From Bradyrhizobium sp. NAS96.2 (GTDB taxonomy: Bacteria; Pseudomonadota; Alphaproteobacteria; Rhizobiales; Xanthobacteraceae), in contig NZ_LGHK01000016.1 of assembly GCF_001908235.1 (NCBI RefSeq), positions 124,001 to 188,000 of the forward strand: a stretch of 64,000 nucleotides of DNA. Direction: 5' to 3'. Below, piece by piece: positions 41,594 to 50,582 of this stretch; position 1 is the stretch's first letter; the number at the start of each line of letters is the position of its first letter. The notes beneath the pieces are model-generated. The model did no database searches, was not told where the DNA came from, and saw only the letters and a list, made by a program, of their open reading frames with translations. The position numbers were made by a program, and so were the translations under genes.

Positions 41594-42664
41594 ATGAGGA
41601 AACATCCTGGGCTATCGCGGCGCGATCTGCTGAAGGGCTCCAGCGCCGTGCTGGCGGGCGCCGCCTTTTCAACGCGCGTGATGGCTGCCGCGCCACCTGC
41701 GGAACCGGTGACGCCGGCGCTGATCGAGGCCGCGAAGAAGGAGGGACAGGTCGTCTACTACACTTCGACTGACCTGCCGGTCGCCGAGAAGCTGGCGAAG
41801 GCATTCGAAGCGAAATATGCCGGGATCACCGTGCGTGTCGAACGCACCGGCGCGGAGCGTGTGTTCCAGCGGGTCGGCCAGGAATACTCAAGCAACATTC
41901 ACGCGGTCGATGTCGTCAATTCCTCCGACGCCGCGCATTTCATCGTGTGGAAGCGCGACGGCATCCTGGCGCCCTATGTCCCGGAGGAGGTCGCGAAATA
42001 CTATCCGGACGAGCATCGCGATGCGGACGGACAGTTCGCCAGCTTCCGGGTCTGGCTGTCGATCATTGCCTACAACACCAATCTCGTGAAGGCCGAGGAG
42101 GCGCCGCGGAGCTTTGCCGATCTGCTCGATCCGAAATGGAAGGGCAAGATCGTGAAGGGGCATCCCGGCTATAGCGGCACCATCATGACCGCGACCTATC
42201 AGATGCAGCGCGATCTCGGCTGGAGCTTCTTCGAGCAGCTCGCCAAGCAGAACATCATGCAGGTGCAATCCTCGACCGATCCGCCGAAGAAGCTCGATCT
42301 CGGCGAGCGCGCAGTGATGGCCGACGGCAACGAGTACAACATCTTTCAGCTGAAGGAAGCCGGCCGGCCGGTCGAGCCGGTTTATGCCACCGAGGGGTCG
42401 CCGATCATTGTCGGCCCCAATGGGATATTCAAAGACTGTCCGCATCCCAGTGCGGCAAGGCTGTTTCAATCCTTCGCGCTCGGGCGCGAGGGGCAGCAAC
42501 TCAATGTCGAGATCGGCGGTCTCAGGTCCGTCCACGCACAGGCCCAGGAGAAAGCCGGGCGCAAGCCGTTGAAGGACATCAAGACGATGAAGGACGATCC
42601 GGCGGCGGTAGAGCGGGAAGGCGAATCGATCAAGGCTCGCTACACCCGCATCTTCCGCGTTTGA
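41594..42664 (+). CDS. Tat-exported ABC solute-binding protein (Fe/AfuA-like family)
   Basis: 356 residues with a twin-arginine signal (LSRRDLLKGSSAVLAGAAFS). The mature part resembles family 1 binding proteins: EGQVVYYTSTDLPVAEKLAKAFEAKY, WLSIIAYNTNLVKAEEAP and FADLLDPKWKGKI. No permease or ATPase gene is next to it. The next genes are a molybdopterin oxidoreductase and an enoyl-CoA hydratase on the same strand. It may use a distant transporter. A terminator-like hairpin follows at 42677-42697. Confidence 0.82.
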   Translation: MRKHPGLSRRDLLKGSSAVLAGAAFSTRVMAAAPPAEPVTPALIEAAKKEGQVVYYTSTDLPVAEKLAKAFEAKYAGITVRVERTGAERVFQRVGQEYSSNIHAVDVVNSSDAAHFIVWKRDGILAPYVPEEVAKYYPDEHRDADGQFASFRVWLSIIAYNTNLVKAEEAPRSFADLLDPKWKGKIVKGHPGYSGTIMTATYQMQRDLGWSFFEQLAKQNIMQVQSSTDPPKKLDLGERAVMADGNEYNIFQLKEAGRPVEPVYATEGSPIIVGPNGIFKDCPHPSAARLFQSFALGREGQQLNVEIGGLRSVHAQAQEKAGRKPLKDIKTMKDDPAAVEREGESIKARYTRIFRV

Positions 42665-42676
42665 CCGACGGTTCGG

Positions 42677-42697
42677 GCCGAGAGCAGCTGTCTCGGC
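42677..42697 (+). terminator. hairpin after the binding-protein gene
   Basis: GCCGAGA (42677-42683) and TCTCGGC (42691-42697), 7-bp perfect stem, 7-base loop, 13 bases after the stop. No T-run. Confidence 0.4.
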
Positions 42698-42786
42698 GGT
42701 TGTCGCATGGCTCATGCCCGGTTTTTGCCCGGGTTGGGTCAATAATGCCCCTCGGCGGAGGGAATATTTGATGTTACCAATTTGGC

Positions 42787-44886
42787 ATGAACCAGCATGC
42801 CAAGGTCGACATCCGCCATTCCACCTGTCCGCACGACTGCCCCTCGGCATGTGCGCTTGACGTCGAGGTGATCGAAGGACGTTCGATCGGCAGGGTACGC
42901 GGCGCCAAACAGCAGACCTATACGGCCGGCGTGGTCTGCGCCAAGGTCGCGCGTTATGCTGAGCGGATTCATCACGCCGAGCGGCTGACGGTTCCGCTGC
43001 GCCGGACCGGGCCGAAGGGCTCGGGCCAGTTCGCACGGATTTCCTGGGACGAAGCGCTGGACGAGATCGCCGCGCGTTTCGAGGTCGCCGAGCGCGAGTT
43101 CGGCGCCGAGTCGGTCTGGCCTTATTACTACGCCGGCACCATGGGGCTCGTGATGCGCGACGGCCTCAATCGCCTGTCGCATGTGAAGAAGTATTCACGC
43201 TTCTACGGCACGATCTGCTCGACCATCGCGCGCATCGGCTTCGCCGCCGGGACCGGCAAGATCGCCGGCGTCGATCCCCGCGAGATGGGCGTTTCCGACC
43301 TCGTCGTGATCTGGGGCACCAATCCGGTGAACACCCAGGTCAACGTGATGACGCATGCGTCCCGCGCGCGGAAGGAACGTGGCGCGAAGATCGCGGCGGT
43401 CGATGTCTACAACAACGAGACCATGAAGCAGGCCGACATCAAGATCCTGCTGCGGCCGGGAACCGATGGCGCGTTCGCCTGCGCTGTGATGCACGTGCTG
43501 TTCCGCGAGGGATTTGCCGATCGCGATTACCTCGCGCGCTACACCGATTGCCCCGACGAGCTCGAGGCGCATCTGAAGACCCGCACGCCGGAATGGGCCT
43601 CGGCAATCTCGGGTGTGCCGGTCGCGGAGATCGAGGCGTTTGCGCGGCTGGTTGGACAGACCAAGCGCTCGTTCTTCCGTCTGGGCTACGGTTTCACCCG
43701 CAGCCGCAACGGCGCTGCCCAGATGCACGCTGCGTCGTGCATTCCGGCTGTCACCGGCGCCTGGCAATATGAGGGCGGTGGCGCGTTCTTCAACAATGCC
43801 GGAATCTGGCGCTTCGACGAGTCGATCATCGAGGGCCACGACGCGATCGATCCCGCGACGCGGGTGCTCGATCAGTCGAAGATCGGCCGCATCCTGACCG
43901 GCGATGCCGAGGCGCTGCGCGGCGGCGGGCCGGTCAAGGCGATGCTGATCCAGAACACCAATCCGATGACGGTGGCGCCCGAGCAGGCGCTGGTGCGCCA
44001 GGGGTTCGCGCGCGAGGATCTGTTCGTCGCGGTGCATGAGCAGTTCATGACCGAGACGGCGCAGATGGCCGATATCGTGCTGCCGGCGACGATGTTCATG
44101 GAGCACGACGACCTGTATTACGGCGGTGGCCATCAGCACATCTCGGTCGGCCCGAAGCTGATCGATCCGCCCGGCGAGTGCCGCTCGAACCACGAGGTGC
44201 TGCAGGGGCTCGGCCGCAGGCTGAATGCCGCGCATCCCGGCTTCGACATGACGCCGCGCCAGCTGATCGATGCGACGCTGAAGAAGAGCGGGCACGGCCA
44301 TATCGAGGCGCTGGAGGCCGACATTTGGCGCGATCTGCAGCCCGATTTCCGCACCTCGCATTATCTCGACGGCTTTGCCCATGCCGACAAGAAGTTCCAC
44401 TTCAAGGTCGATTGGGGCAAGGTGCCGGTCGGTTCAGGCGGGCTGATGGGCGCCTGGGACAAGATGCCCTCGCTGCCCGACCACTGGACGATCATCGAGG
44501 AGGCGGACGCGCAGCATCCGTTCCGGCTCGCGACGTCGCCGTCGCGCAGCTTCCTCAACACCAGCTTCAACGAAACGCCGTCGTCGCAGGCCCGCGAGGG
44601 CGCGCCGACAGTGATGATCCATCCCGACGATGCGGCTGACTTGTCGATCGCGGATGGCGACGCCGTGACGCTCGGCAACACGCGCGGTGAGACCACGTTG
44701 ACCGCAAAACTGTTCGATGGCGTTCGCCGCGGCGTGCTGATTGCCGAGTCGATCCATCCGAACAAGTCGCATATCGGCGGCCGCGGCATCAACATGTTGA
44801 CCGGGGCCGAAGCCGTCGCTCCGGTCGGCGGCGCTGCGTTCCACGACAACAAGGTCTGGATCAGGAAGGCGCCGGCCGCCGCATAA
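42787..44886 (+). CDS. molybdopterin oxidoreductase (DMSO reductase/formate dehydrogenase superfamily)
   Basis: 699 residues. An N-terminal [4Fe-4S] site is intact (Cys14, Cys18, Cys22, Cys51; CPHDCPSACAL...VCAKV). The molybdopterin domain follows (ISWDEALDEIAARFEVAERE; DLVVIWGTNPVNTQVNV; MLIQNTNPMTVAPEQALV) and a C-terminal dinucleotide-binding beta-barrel (DAADLSIADGDAVTLGNTRGE). There is no Tat signal, so it is cytosolic. Partner electron-transfer subunits are not adjacent. Such soluble single-subunit members include thiosulfate reductase- and assimilatory nitrate reductase-like enzymes; the substrate is unknown. Confidence 0.88.
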   Translation: MNQHAKVDIRHSTCPHDCPSACALDVEVIEGRSIGRVRGAKQQTYTAGVVCAKVARYAERIHHAERLTVPLRRTGPKGSGQFARISWDEALDEIAARFEVAEREFGAESVWPYYYAGTMGLVMRDGLNRLSHVKKYSRFYGTICSTIARIGFAAGTGKIAGVDPREMGVSDLVVIWGTNPVNTQVNVMTHASRARKERGAKIAAVDVYNNETMKQADIKILLRPGTDGAFACAVMHVLFREGFADRDYLARYTDCPDELEAHLKTRTPEWASAISGVPVAEIEAFARLVGQTKRSFFRLGYGFTRSRNGAAQMHAASCIPAVTGAWQYEGGGAFFNNAGIWRFDESIIEGHDAIDPATRVLDQSKIGRILTGDAEALRGGGPVKAMLIQNTNPMTVAPEQALVRQGFAREDLFVAVHEQFMTETAQMADIVLPATMFMEHDDLYYGGGHQHISVGPKLIDPPGECRSNHEVLQGLGRRLNAAHPGFDMTPRQLIDATLKKSGHGHIEALEADIWRDLQPDFRTSHYLDGFAHADKKFHFKVDWGKVPVGSGGLMGAWDKMPSLPDHWTIIEEADAQHPFRLATSPSRSFLNTSFNETPSSQAREGAPTVMIHPDDAADLSIADGDAVTLGNTRGETTLTAKLFDGVRRGVLIAESIHPNKSHIGGRGINMLTGAEAVAPVGGAAFHDNKVWIRKAPAAA

Positions 44887-44963
44887 TCCTGCTTGCAGTC
44901 GGTGCCGATCCTGCCGCAAATGTCGGCTGACAACAGCACACCGGCGGGAAAGAGGCGGGAAAC

Positions 44964-45743
44964 ATGACCGACAACAGCGTTCTTCTCGAAAAGCGCGGGC
45001 AGACCTACTGGATCACCATCAACCGCCCGGACAAGCGCAACGCGCTCAATGCCGGCGTGATCGCAGGCATTGCCAAGGGCTATCGCGAGGCGCATGACGA
45101 CAAGGACGTGCGCGTCATCGTGCTGACCGGCGCAGGCGAGAAGGCGTTCTGCGCCGGTGCCGATTTGCAGAACAGCGGCGCCGCGTTCTCGATGGATTTT
45201 TCGCGGCCGAATGTCGACTACGCCGATTTGCTGCGGCTGTCGCAGAACGCGACCAAGCCCGCGATCGCGCGGGTCGGCGGCGTCTGCATGGCCGGCGGCA
45301 TGGGGCTGTTGTGCATGACCGACATGGCGGTGGCCGCCGATGGCGTGATCTTCGGTCTGCCCGAGGTGAAGGTCGGCGTGTTTCCAATGCAGGTGCTGAG
45401 CCTGCTGCAATCGATCGCGCCGCCGCGCCTCGTCAACGAATGGGCGCTCACCGGCGAGCCCTTCGATGCGAAGACCGCGCAGGCCGCGGGCCTTCTCAAC
45501 TATGTCGTGCCGGCGGCCGAGCTCGACGCCAAGGTCGATTGGCTGATCGGCCGCATCGTCGACAAGTCACCGACGGCGATCCGTCGCGGCAAATACGCCA
45601 TGCGTGCGATCGCCTCGATGTCGTTCGACGAAAGCATCGCCTACACCGAAAGCCAGATCGCGCTGCTCGCGATGACCGAGGACGCCAAGGAAGGCCTCAA
45701 GGCCTTCGGCGAGAAGCGCAAGCCGACCTGGACCGGGCGATAG
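44964..45743 (+). CDS. enoyl-CoA hydratase/isomerase family protein
   Basis: 259 residues of crotonase fold: TINRPDKRNALNAGVIAGIA, VIVLTGAGEKAFCAGADL (oxyanion hole), GVCMAGGMGLLCMTDMAVAA and the late KEGLKAFGEKRKPTW. It acts on a CoA thioester in the cytosol, as hydratase, isomerase or hydrolase. GGCGGGAAAC precedes ATG 44964. It follows the molybdopterin enzyme by 77 bases on the same strand. A second family member is at 55365-56162. Confidence 0.9.
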   Translation: MTDNSVLLEKRGQTYWITINRPDKRNALNAGVIAGIAKGYREAHDDKDVRVIVLTGAGEKAFCAGADLQNSGAAFSMDFSRPNVDYADLLRLSQNATKPAIARVGGVCMAGGMGLLCMTDMAVAADGVIFGLPEVKVGVFPMQVLSLLQSIAPPRLVNEWALTGEPFDAKTAQAAGLLNYVVPAAELDAKVDWLIGRIVDKSPTAIRRGKYAMRAIASMSFDESIAYTESQIALLAMTEDAKEGLKAFGEKRKPTWTGR

Positions 45744-45772
45744 GCAGGGGTTGCACCTGCCGACAATCCCCG

Positions 45773-45808
45773 CTGAATCCGTAGAACAAGCCCCACTGAA
45801 TCCGTAGA
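45773..45808 (+). repeat. short direct repeat CTGAATCCGTAGAA
   Basis: CTGAATCCGTAGAA occurs at 45773-45786 and 45795-45808, separated by eight bases, in the gap between the enoyl-CoA hydratase and the dapD-like gene. It could be a relic of an insertion or a small regulatory duplication. Confidence 0.55.
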
Positions 45809-45907
45809 AAATGGCCCAAAGCGGACGTGTTTGAGCGTTCAGAAGTTGCTAATTCTACGAGAACTCGCGTATGCACAACGCGTAGGATCGTAATGTGAGA
45901 AATTCAA

Positions 45908-46879
45908 ATGACGATGGAGCTGAGGGGCGCGAGCGGCGAGGGATTTGCGACGATTGCCGCTGACGGTCGCGTGTTGGATTCCTGGTTTCTTCGGCTGAGC
46001 CTGGTTGCGCAGCCCGGCAAGGCGGCAACGGTACGGCTGACGAGCGACGAGATCACCAGGTCGCTGGGTGAGGCGGCAGACGGATGTGCGCGACACGACG
46101 ACATCCGCAATGTCGACATCGTTGCCATTCGTACGGAAATCGACTCCCTTGCATCGGCGCCGACTGATGTGTACGACGCATATCTTCGCCTCCATCTGCT
46201 GAGCCACCGGCTCGTCCAGCCGAATTGCCTGAACCTTGACGGAATATTCGGTCTGTTACCAAACGTTGCCTGGACGACGCTTGGTCCCTGCGAACCCTCT
46301 CGTGTACCGGACGCGCGACTCGGAGCGCGAAAGCGTGCTCTCGCCTTCGAGGTGACGGGCGTGGATAAGTTCCCGCGCATGACTGATTACGTGACGCCCG
46401 CGGACGTGAGAATTGCCGATGCGGATCGCGTCAGGCTCGGAGCTCACTTGGCTCCGGGCACAACCGTCATGCATGAAGGCTTTTGCAATTTCAATGCGGG
46501 CACGCTCGGTCCCTGCATGGTCGAAGGCCGGATCAGCGCTGGTGTGGTTGTGGGAAGCGGCAGCGACATTGGTGGCGGAGCGTCGATCATGGGCACTCTG
46601 TCCGGCGGAGGGAAAGAGAGGATTACAGTTGGCGAGCGCTGCCTGATCGGAGCCAACGCCGGTATCGGCATTTCGTTGGGCGATGATTGTATCGTCGAAG
46701 CGGGCTGCTATGTCACGGCAGGCGCGCGCATCCTGTTGGAGGATGGCCGAGTGCTGAAGGCTAAGGAACTCTCGGGCCAGAAGGGCCTGCTGTTTCGTCG
46801 GAACTCCCAGAGCGGCGCTCTTGAGGCAACCAGACGGACGCCGAACTGGGACGGCCTCAACGCGCAACTTCACGGCTAG
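45908..46879 (+). CDS. dapD: tetrahydrodipicolinate N-succinyltransferase, actinobacterial-type DapD
   Basis: 323 residues with a left-handed beta-helix core (VRLGAHLAPGTTVMHEGFCNFNAGTLG in parts, then MVEGRISAGVVVGSGSDIGG, IMGTLSGGG, CLIGANAGIGISLGDDCIVEAG). The C-terminal KELSGQKGLLFRRNSQSGALE matches the mycobacterial/actinobacterial DapD form (about 317 residues) rather than the ~280-residue proteobacterial one. It succinylates tetrahydrodipicolinate in lysine/meso-diaminopimelate synthesis. It stands alone with no other dap gene nearby. Acquisition by transfer is likely; a role in a specialised pathway is possible. Confidence 0.88.
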   Translation: MTMELRGASGEGFATIAADGRVLDSWFLRLSLVAQPGKAATVRLTSDEITRSLGEAADGCARHDDIRNVDIVAIRTEIDSLASAPTDVYDAYLRLHLLSHRLVQPNCLNLDGIFGLLPNVAWTTLGPCEPSRVPDARLGARKRALAFEVTGVDKFPRMTDYVTPADVRIADADRVRLGAHLAPGTTVMHEGFCNFNAGTLGPCMVEGRISAGVVVGSGSDIGGGASIMGTLSGGGKERITVGERCLIGANAGIGISLGDDCIVEAGCYVTAGARILLEDGRVLKAKELSGQKGLLFRRNSQSGALEATRRTPNWDGLNAQLHG

Positions 46880-47051
46880 GCCGTTCGATCGAAGACGTCG
46901 TCGGCGACAATCGCAGCGCGTCAGCGATACCGCCTTCTGGCCCATCGCGACAGTTGCCGCGGGCGGTCGATGTCGGGGCGAACCGGACATCGACCAAGAT
47001 CTATGAGTGCGGGCCCTGGCCGCACGGGCTCGGCAGAGCAGGCTCGGCAGA

Positions 47052-47480
47052 TCAGCCCGCGTTGGCCTTCAGGCCGGCGGCTTCGATGCCGGCCACGGCG
47101 CAGATCTCGTCATTGTCTGAGGTGTCGCCGCTGACGCCGACGGCGCCGAGCAGGGTCGAGCCGTCCATGATCAGCACGCCGCCGGGGACCGGCACCAGCC
47201 GGCCCTGCGCCAGCGTGTTCACGGAATCGATGAAGTAGGCCTGCTCCTGCGCGCGCTGAAACAGCGCCCGCGATCCCATGCCGAGCGCCAGCGCGCCGTA
47301 GGCCTTGCCGTGGGCGATCTCGGCCCGCATCAGGCTGGTACCGTCCTGTGCTGCCGTCACCTTCACCGCGCCGCGGGCGTCGAGGATGGTGACGACCAGC
47401 GGCTTCAGCTTCTTCTCGACGCCCTTGGCGAGGGCGGCATCCAGAATCTTGCGGGCGGTGTCGAGAGTGAGCTCAGCCAT
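47052..47480 (-). CDS. GlcG/HbpS family heme- or cofactor-binding protein
   Basis: 142 residues: MAELTLDTARKILDAALAKG, PLVVTILDARGAVKV, KAYGALALGMGSRALF, VPGGVLIMDGSTLLGAVGVSGDTS. GlcG proteins are encoded with glycolate or other 2-hydroxyacid oxidases. Start 47480 overlaps the end of the FAD/Fe-S oxidase by eight bases, so the two are translationally linked. The role is a small accessory to the oxidase; exact function in the family is poorly defined. Confidence 0.88.
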   Translation of the reverse strand: MAELTLDTARKILDAALAKGVEKKLKPLVVTILDARGAVKVTAAQDGTSLMRAEIAHGKAYGALALGMGSRALFQRAQEQAYFIDSVNTLAQGRLVPVPGGVLIMDGSTLLGAVGVSGDTSDNDEICAVAGIEAAGLKANAG

Positions 47481-50451
47481 GGGCCTTGTCCTTTGTCGGC
47501 AATGGTTGGTCGGATTTCGATGTCGCACGTTTCAGGCTCATCGCCAATACGCTGGCGACATGCAGCGGCGCGCGCCCGCTGCCGTCCTTGATCTGGTGCC
47601 GGCAGGAGGTGCCGTCGGCCACGATCAGCGTGTCCCGATCGGCGCCGCGAACCGCAGGCAGCAGCGACAGCTCAGCCATCTCGATCGAGGCCTGATAGGT
47701 ATCCGCGCCATAGCCGAACGCGCCGGCCATGCCGCAGCAACTCGACTCGATGGCCTTGACGTCGAGGCCCGGCACCAGGCGGAGCACCTTCTCCACCGGC
47801 TTGAACGCGCCGAAGGATTTTTGGTGGCAATGGCCGTGTACGACAGCCTTCGCGGCGACCGCGCCGAGCGGCAGCGCGAGGCGTCCGGCCTCGGCCTCGC
47901 GCACCAGAAACTCCTCGAACAGCAGCGCGTGCGCGCTGACGCTCTTTGCGGCGTCGTCCGAACGCAGCGACAGTAGCTCGTCGCGCATCGTCAAAAGGCA
48001 GCTCGGCTCGAGGCCGATGATCGGCACGCCGCGTGCCGCGAACGGAGAAAAGGTCGCAACCAGCCGGTCGAGCTCGGCACGGGCCTGTTCGACGAGCCCG
48101 GCCGACAGGAACGTTCGCCCGCAGCACGCCGGCCGCGCGCCGTCCGATGGCCTCGGCAGATGCACGCGATAGCCGCCCGCAACGAGCACCTTAACCGCGG
48201 CGTCGAGGTTCTCCCGCTCATAACCGCGGTTGAACGTGTCGGCGAACAGCGCCACTTCGCGTCCGTCCGCTGGACCCAGCACCTCGGCGTCGGGCCGGAA
48301 GGTGTCGCGGCGAAATTCCGGCAAGGCACGCTTGGCACTGATGCCGGCGATTTTCTCGAACAGCGCGCGCAGCAGCGGGCTGCTGTTGCGCCAGTTCGCA
48401 AGCGGGGCGAAGCGCGAGGCGAGATCGAGGTAGCGCGGCAGATAGCCGACCAGCCGGTCGCGCAGCGACAGGCCGCGGGTTGCGGCGCGCGCGGCCAGCA
48501 CCTCGATCTTCATCTTGGCCATGTCGACGCCGGTCGGGCATTCATGGCGGCAGGCCTTGCAGGACACGCAGAGCTTCAGCGTGTCCATCATCTCGTCGGA
48601 GGAGAGGGCGTCCGGCCCGAGCTGGCCGGAGATCGCGAGCCGCAGCGTATTGGCGCGGCCGCGGGTGACGTCCTTCTCGTTGCGCGTCGCACGATAGGAA
48701 GGGCACATCACGCCGCCTTCAAGCTTGCGGCAAGCGCCGTTGTTGTTGCACATCTCGACCGCGCCCTGGAAACCGCCGCCGGCGCCGGGATAGGCCGACC
48801 AGTCGAGCACGGTCTTCAATTCGCCGACGCGGTAATCCGGCGAAAAACGGAACAGCGAGCGATCGTCCATCCTGGGGGGATCGACGATCTTGCCCGGGTT
48901 GAGCGTGTTGCCGGGGTCGAAGCGCTGCTTGACCTCGCGGAAATCGGCAACGATGCGGGCACCGAACATGGTCTCGTGGAATTCCGAGCGCACCAGGCCG
49001 TCACCATGCTCACCGGAATGCGAGCCCTTGTATTCGCGCACCATCGCGAAGGCTTCCTCGGCAATGGCGCGCATTGCCTTGACGTCCTTCTCGAGCTTGA
49101 GATTGAGCACCGGCCGCACATGCAGGCAGCCTTCGGAGGCGTGCGCATACATCGTGCCGCGCGTGCCGTGCTTGGCAAACACGGCGTTGAGCCGTTCGGT
49201 GTAGTCGGCGAGGTGCGGCAACGGCACCGCGCAATCCTCGACGAACGAGACCGGCTTGCCCTCCTGCTTCATCGACATCATGACGTTGAGGCCGGCGGCG
49301 CGGAAATCGGCGATGCCGGTCTGTAGCGCGGGCTCGACGATCTCGACCACACCACCCCATTTGCGCTGCGGCTTGTCCCAGCCGAAGCCGAGGTCGCCCA
49401 TCAGCGCGCCGAGCTGCCTGAGGCGGGCGAGATTGTCGGCCTGGTCTTCTTCCGCGAACTCGACCACCAGGATCGCGTCGGGATCGCCGCGCACCGCAGC
49501 GGAGATGATCGGCTGGAACATCGCGATCTCGCGGCCCAGCGCGATCATGGTGCGATCGACCAGCTCCACGGCAATGGGCCGCAGCTTCACCAGATGCTGG
49601 GCCGCGTCCATCGCCTCGTAGAAGCTGCCGAAATGGCAGACGCCGAGCGCCTTGTTGCGGATCACAGGCCACAGCTTGAGCTCGACCTGCGTCGTGAAGG
49701 CGAGCGTCCCCTCGGAGCCGACCAAAAGGTGCGCCATGTTGTTCGGCGCGTTGCGCGGCACCAGCGCGTCGAGGTTATAGCCGCCGACGCGGCGCTGCAC
49801 CTTGGGGAATTTGTCCGCGATCTCGAGCGCCTCGCGCTCGCCGAGATCGAGCATGTCGCGGAACAGCTTCAACCCGCTGTCGGACGCATTGACCCGCGTC
49901 AGGTCGCGCGGCACCTCGCCGAAATGCAGCAGCGTGCCGTCGGCGAGCGCAGCATCCATCGCCAGCGTGTTGTCGCGCATGGTGCCGTAGCGCAGCGAGC
50001 GGCCGCCGCAGGAATTGTTGCCGGCCATGCCGCCGATCGTGGCGCGCGAGGCGGTCGAGACGTCAACCGGAAACCACAGCCCGTGCTTCCTGAGCTGCCG
50101 GTTGAGGTCGTCGAGCACGATGCCGGGCTCGACCACGCACGTGCGAGCCTCGACATCGAGCGAGATGATCCGGTTCAGATGCTTGGATAGGTCGACCACG
50201 ATGCCGTCATTGACGGTCTGGCCGCATTGCGAGGTGCCGCCGCCGCGCGGAGTGACAATGCGCCCGGCGTTGCGGACGATCGCCAGCGTACGCAGCGCCT
50301 CGTTGACGGTGCGGGGCACCACCACGCCGGCCGGCATGATCTGGTAGAACGAGGCGTCGGTCGCGTAGCGGCCGCGGTTGAAGGCATCAAAAAACACTTC
50401 GCCGGTCAGGTCAGACCGCAGGCGCTGTTCGAGCGATGAGGCGTTCTTCAT
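47473..50451 (-). CDS. fused FAD-linked oxidase and Fe-S oxidoreductase (GlcD-GlcF-like)
   Basis: 992 residues. N-terminal half is a VAO-type FAD domain (IVTPRGGGTSQCGQT, TIGGMAGNNSCGGRS, LVGSEGTLAFTTQVELKLWP). The C-terminal half has a 4Fe-4S ferredoxin-like motif (CVSCKACRHECP) and a CCG-type domain (ACCGRTFLSAG, ESSCCGMAGAFG). Such fusions oxidise D-2-hydroxyacids and feed electrons to quinones. ATG 50451 is preferred over 50472. Followed by GlcG and preceded, 131 bases downstream of its stop, by the GntR gene on the same strand. A shared 15-base element lies at 50529. Confidence 0.9.
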   Translation of the reverse strand: MKNASSLEQRLRSDLTGEVFFDAFNRGRYATDASFYQIMPAGVVVPRTVNEALRTLAIVRNAGRIVTPRGGGTSQCGQTVNDGIVVDLSKHLNRIISLDVEARTCVVEPGIVLDDLNRQLRKHGLWFPVDVSTASRATIGGMAGNNSCGGRSLRYGTMRDNTLAMDAALADGTLLHFGEVPRDLTRVNASDSGLKLFRDMLDLGEREALEIADKFPKVQRRVGGYNLDALVPRNAPNNMAHLLVGSEGTLAFTTQVELKLWPVIRNKALGVCHFGSFYEAMDAAQHLVKLRPIAVELVDRTMIALGREIAMFQPIISAAVRGDPDAILVVEFAEEDQADNLARLRQLGALMGDLGFGWDKPQRKWGGVVEIVEPALQTGIADFRAAGLNVMMSMKQEGKPVSFVEDCAVPLPHLADYTERLNAVFAKHGTRGTMYAHASEGCLHVRPVLNLKLEKDVKAMRAIAEEAFAMVREYKGSHSGEHGDGLVRSEFHETMFGARIVADFREVKQRFDPGNTLNPGKIVDPPRMDDRSLFRFSPDYRVGELKTVLDWSAYPGAGGGFQGAVEMCNNNGACRKLEGGVMCPSYRATRNEKDVTRGRANTLRLAISGQLGPDALSSDEMMDTLKLCVSCKACRHECPTGVDMAKMKIEVLAARAATRGLSLRDRLVGYLPRYLDLASRFAPLANWRNSSPLLRALFEKIAGISAKRALPEFRRDTFRPDAEVLGPADGREVALFADTFNRGYERENLDAAVKVLVAGGYRVHLPRPSDGARPACCGRTFLSAGLVEQARAELDRLVATFSPFAARGVPIIGLEPSCLLTMRDELLSLRSDDAAKSVSAHALLFEEFLVREAEAGRLALPLGAVAAKAVVHGHCHQKSFGAFKPVEKVLRLVPGLDVKAIESSCCGMAGAFGYGADTYQASIEMAELSLLPAVRGADRDTLIVADGTSCRHQIKDGSGRAPLHVASVLAMSLKRATSKSDQPLPTKDKAHG

Positions 50452-50528
50452 CCCAGATCCGATGTGATCCATGACGCAACCGAGGCCTGCTCACGGATTA
50501 TGCATTCTCTCGATTTGAGAATTACATT

Positions 50529-50543
50529 ATGAATTCAAAATGA
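50529..50543. promoter_or_regulatory. candidate operator, copy 1
   Basis: ATGAATTCAAAATGA, containing the 8-base palindrome TGAATTCA, 78 bases upstream of the FAD/Fe-S oxidase start. The same element with one change is at 51414-51428. Confidence 0.5.
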
Positions 50544-50582
50544 GCAAGGATCGCGATCCAATCGCAACCCTTGGCTCACCCT

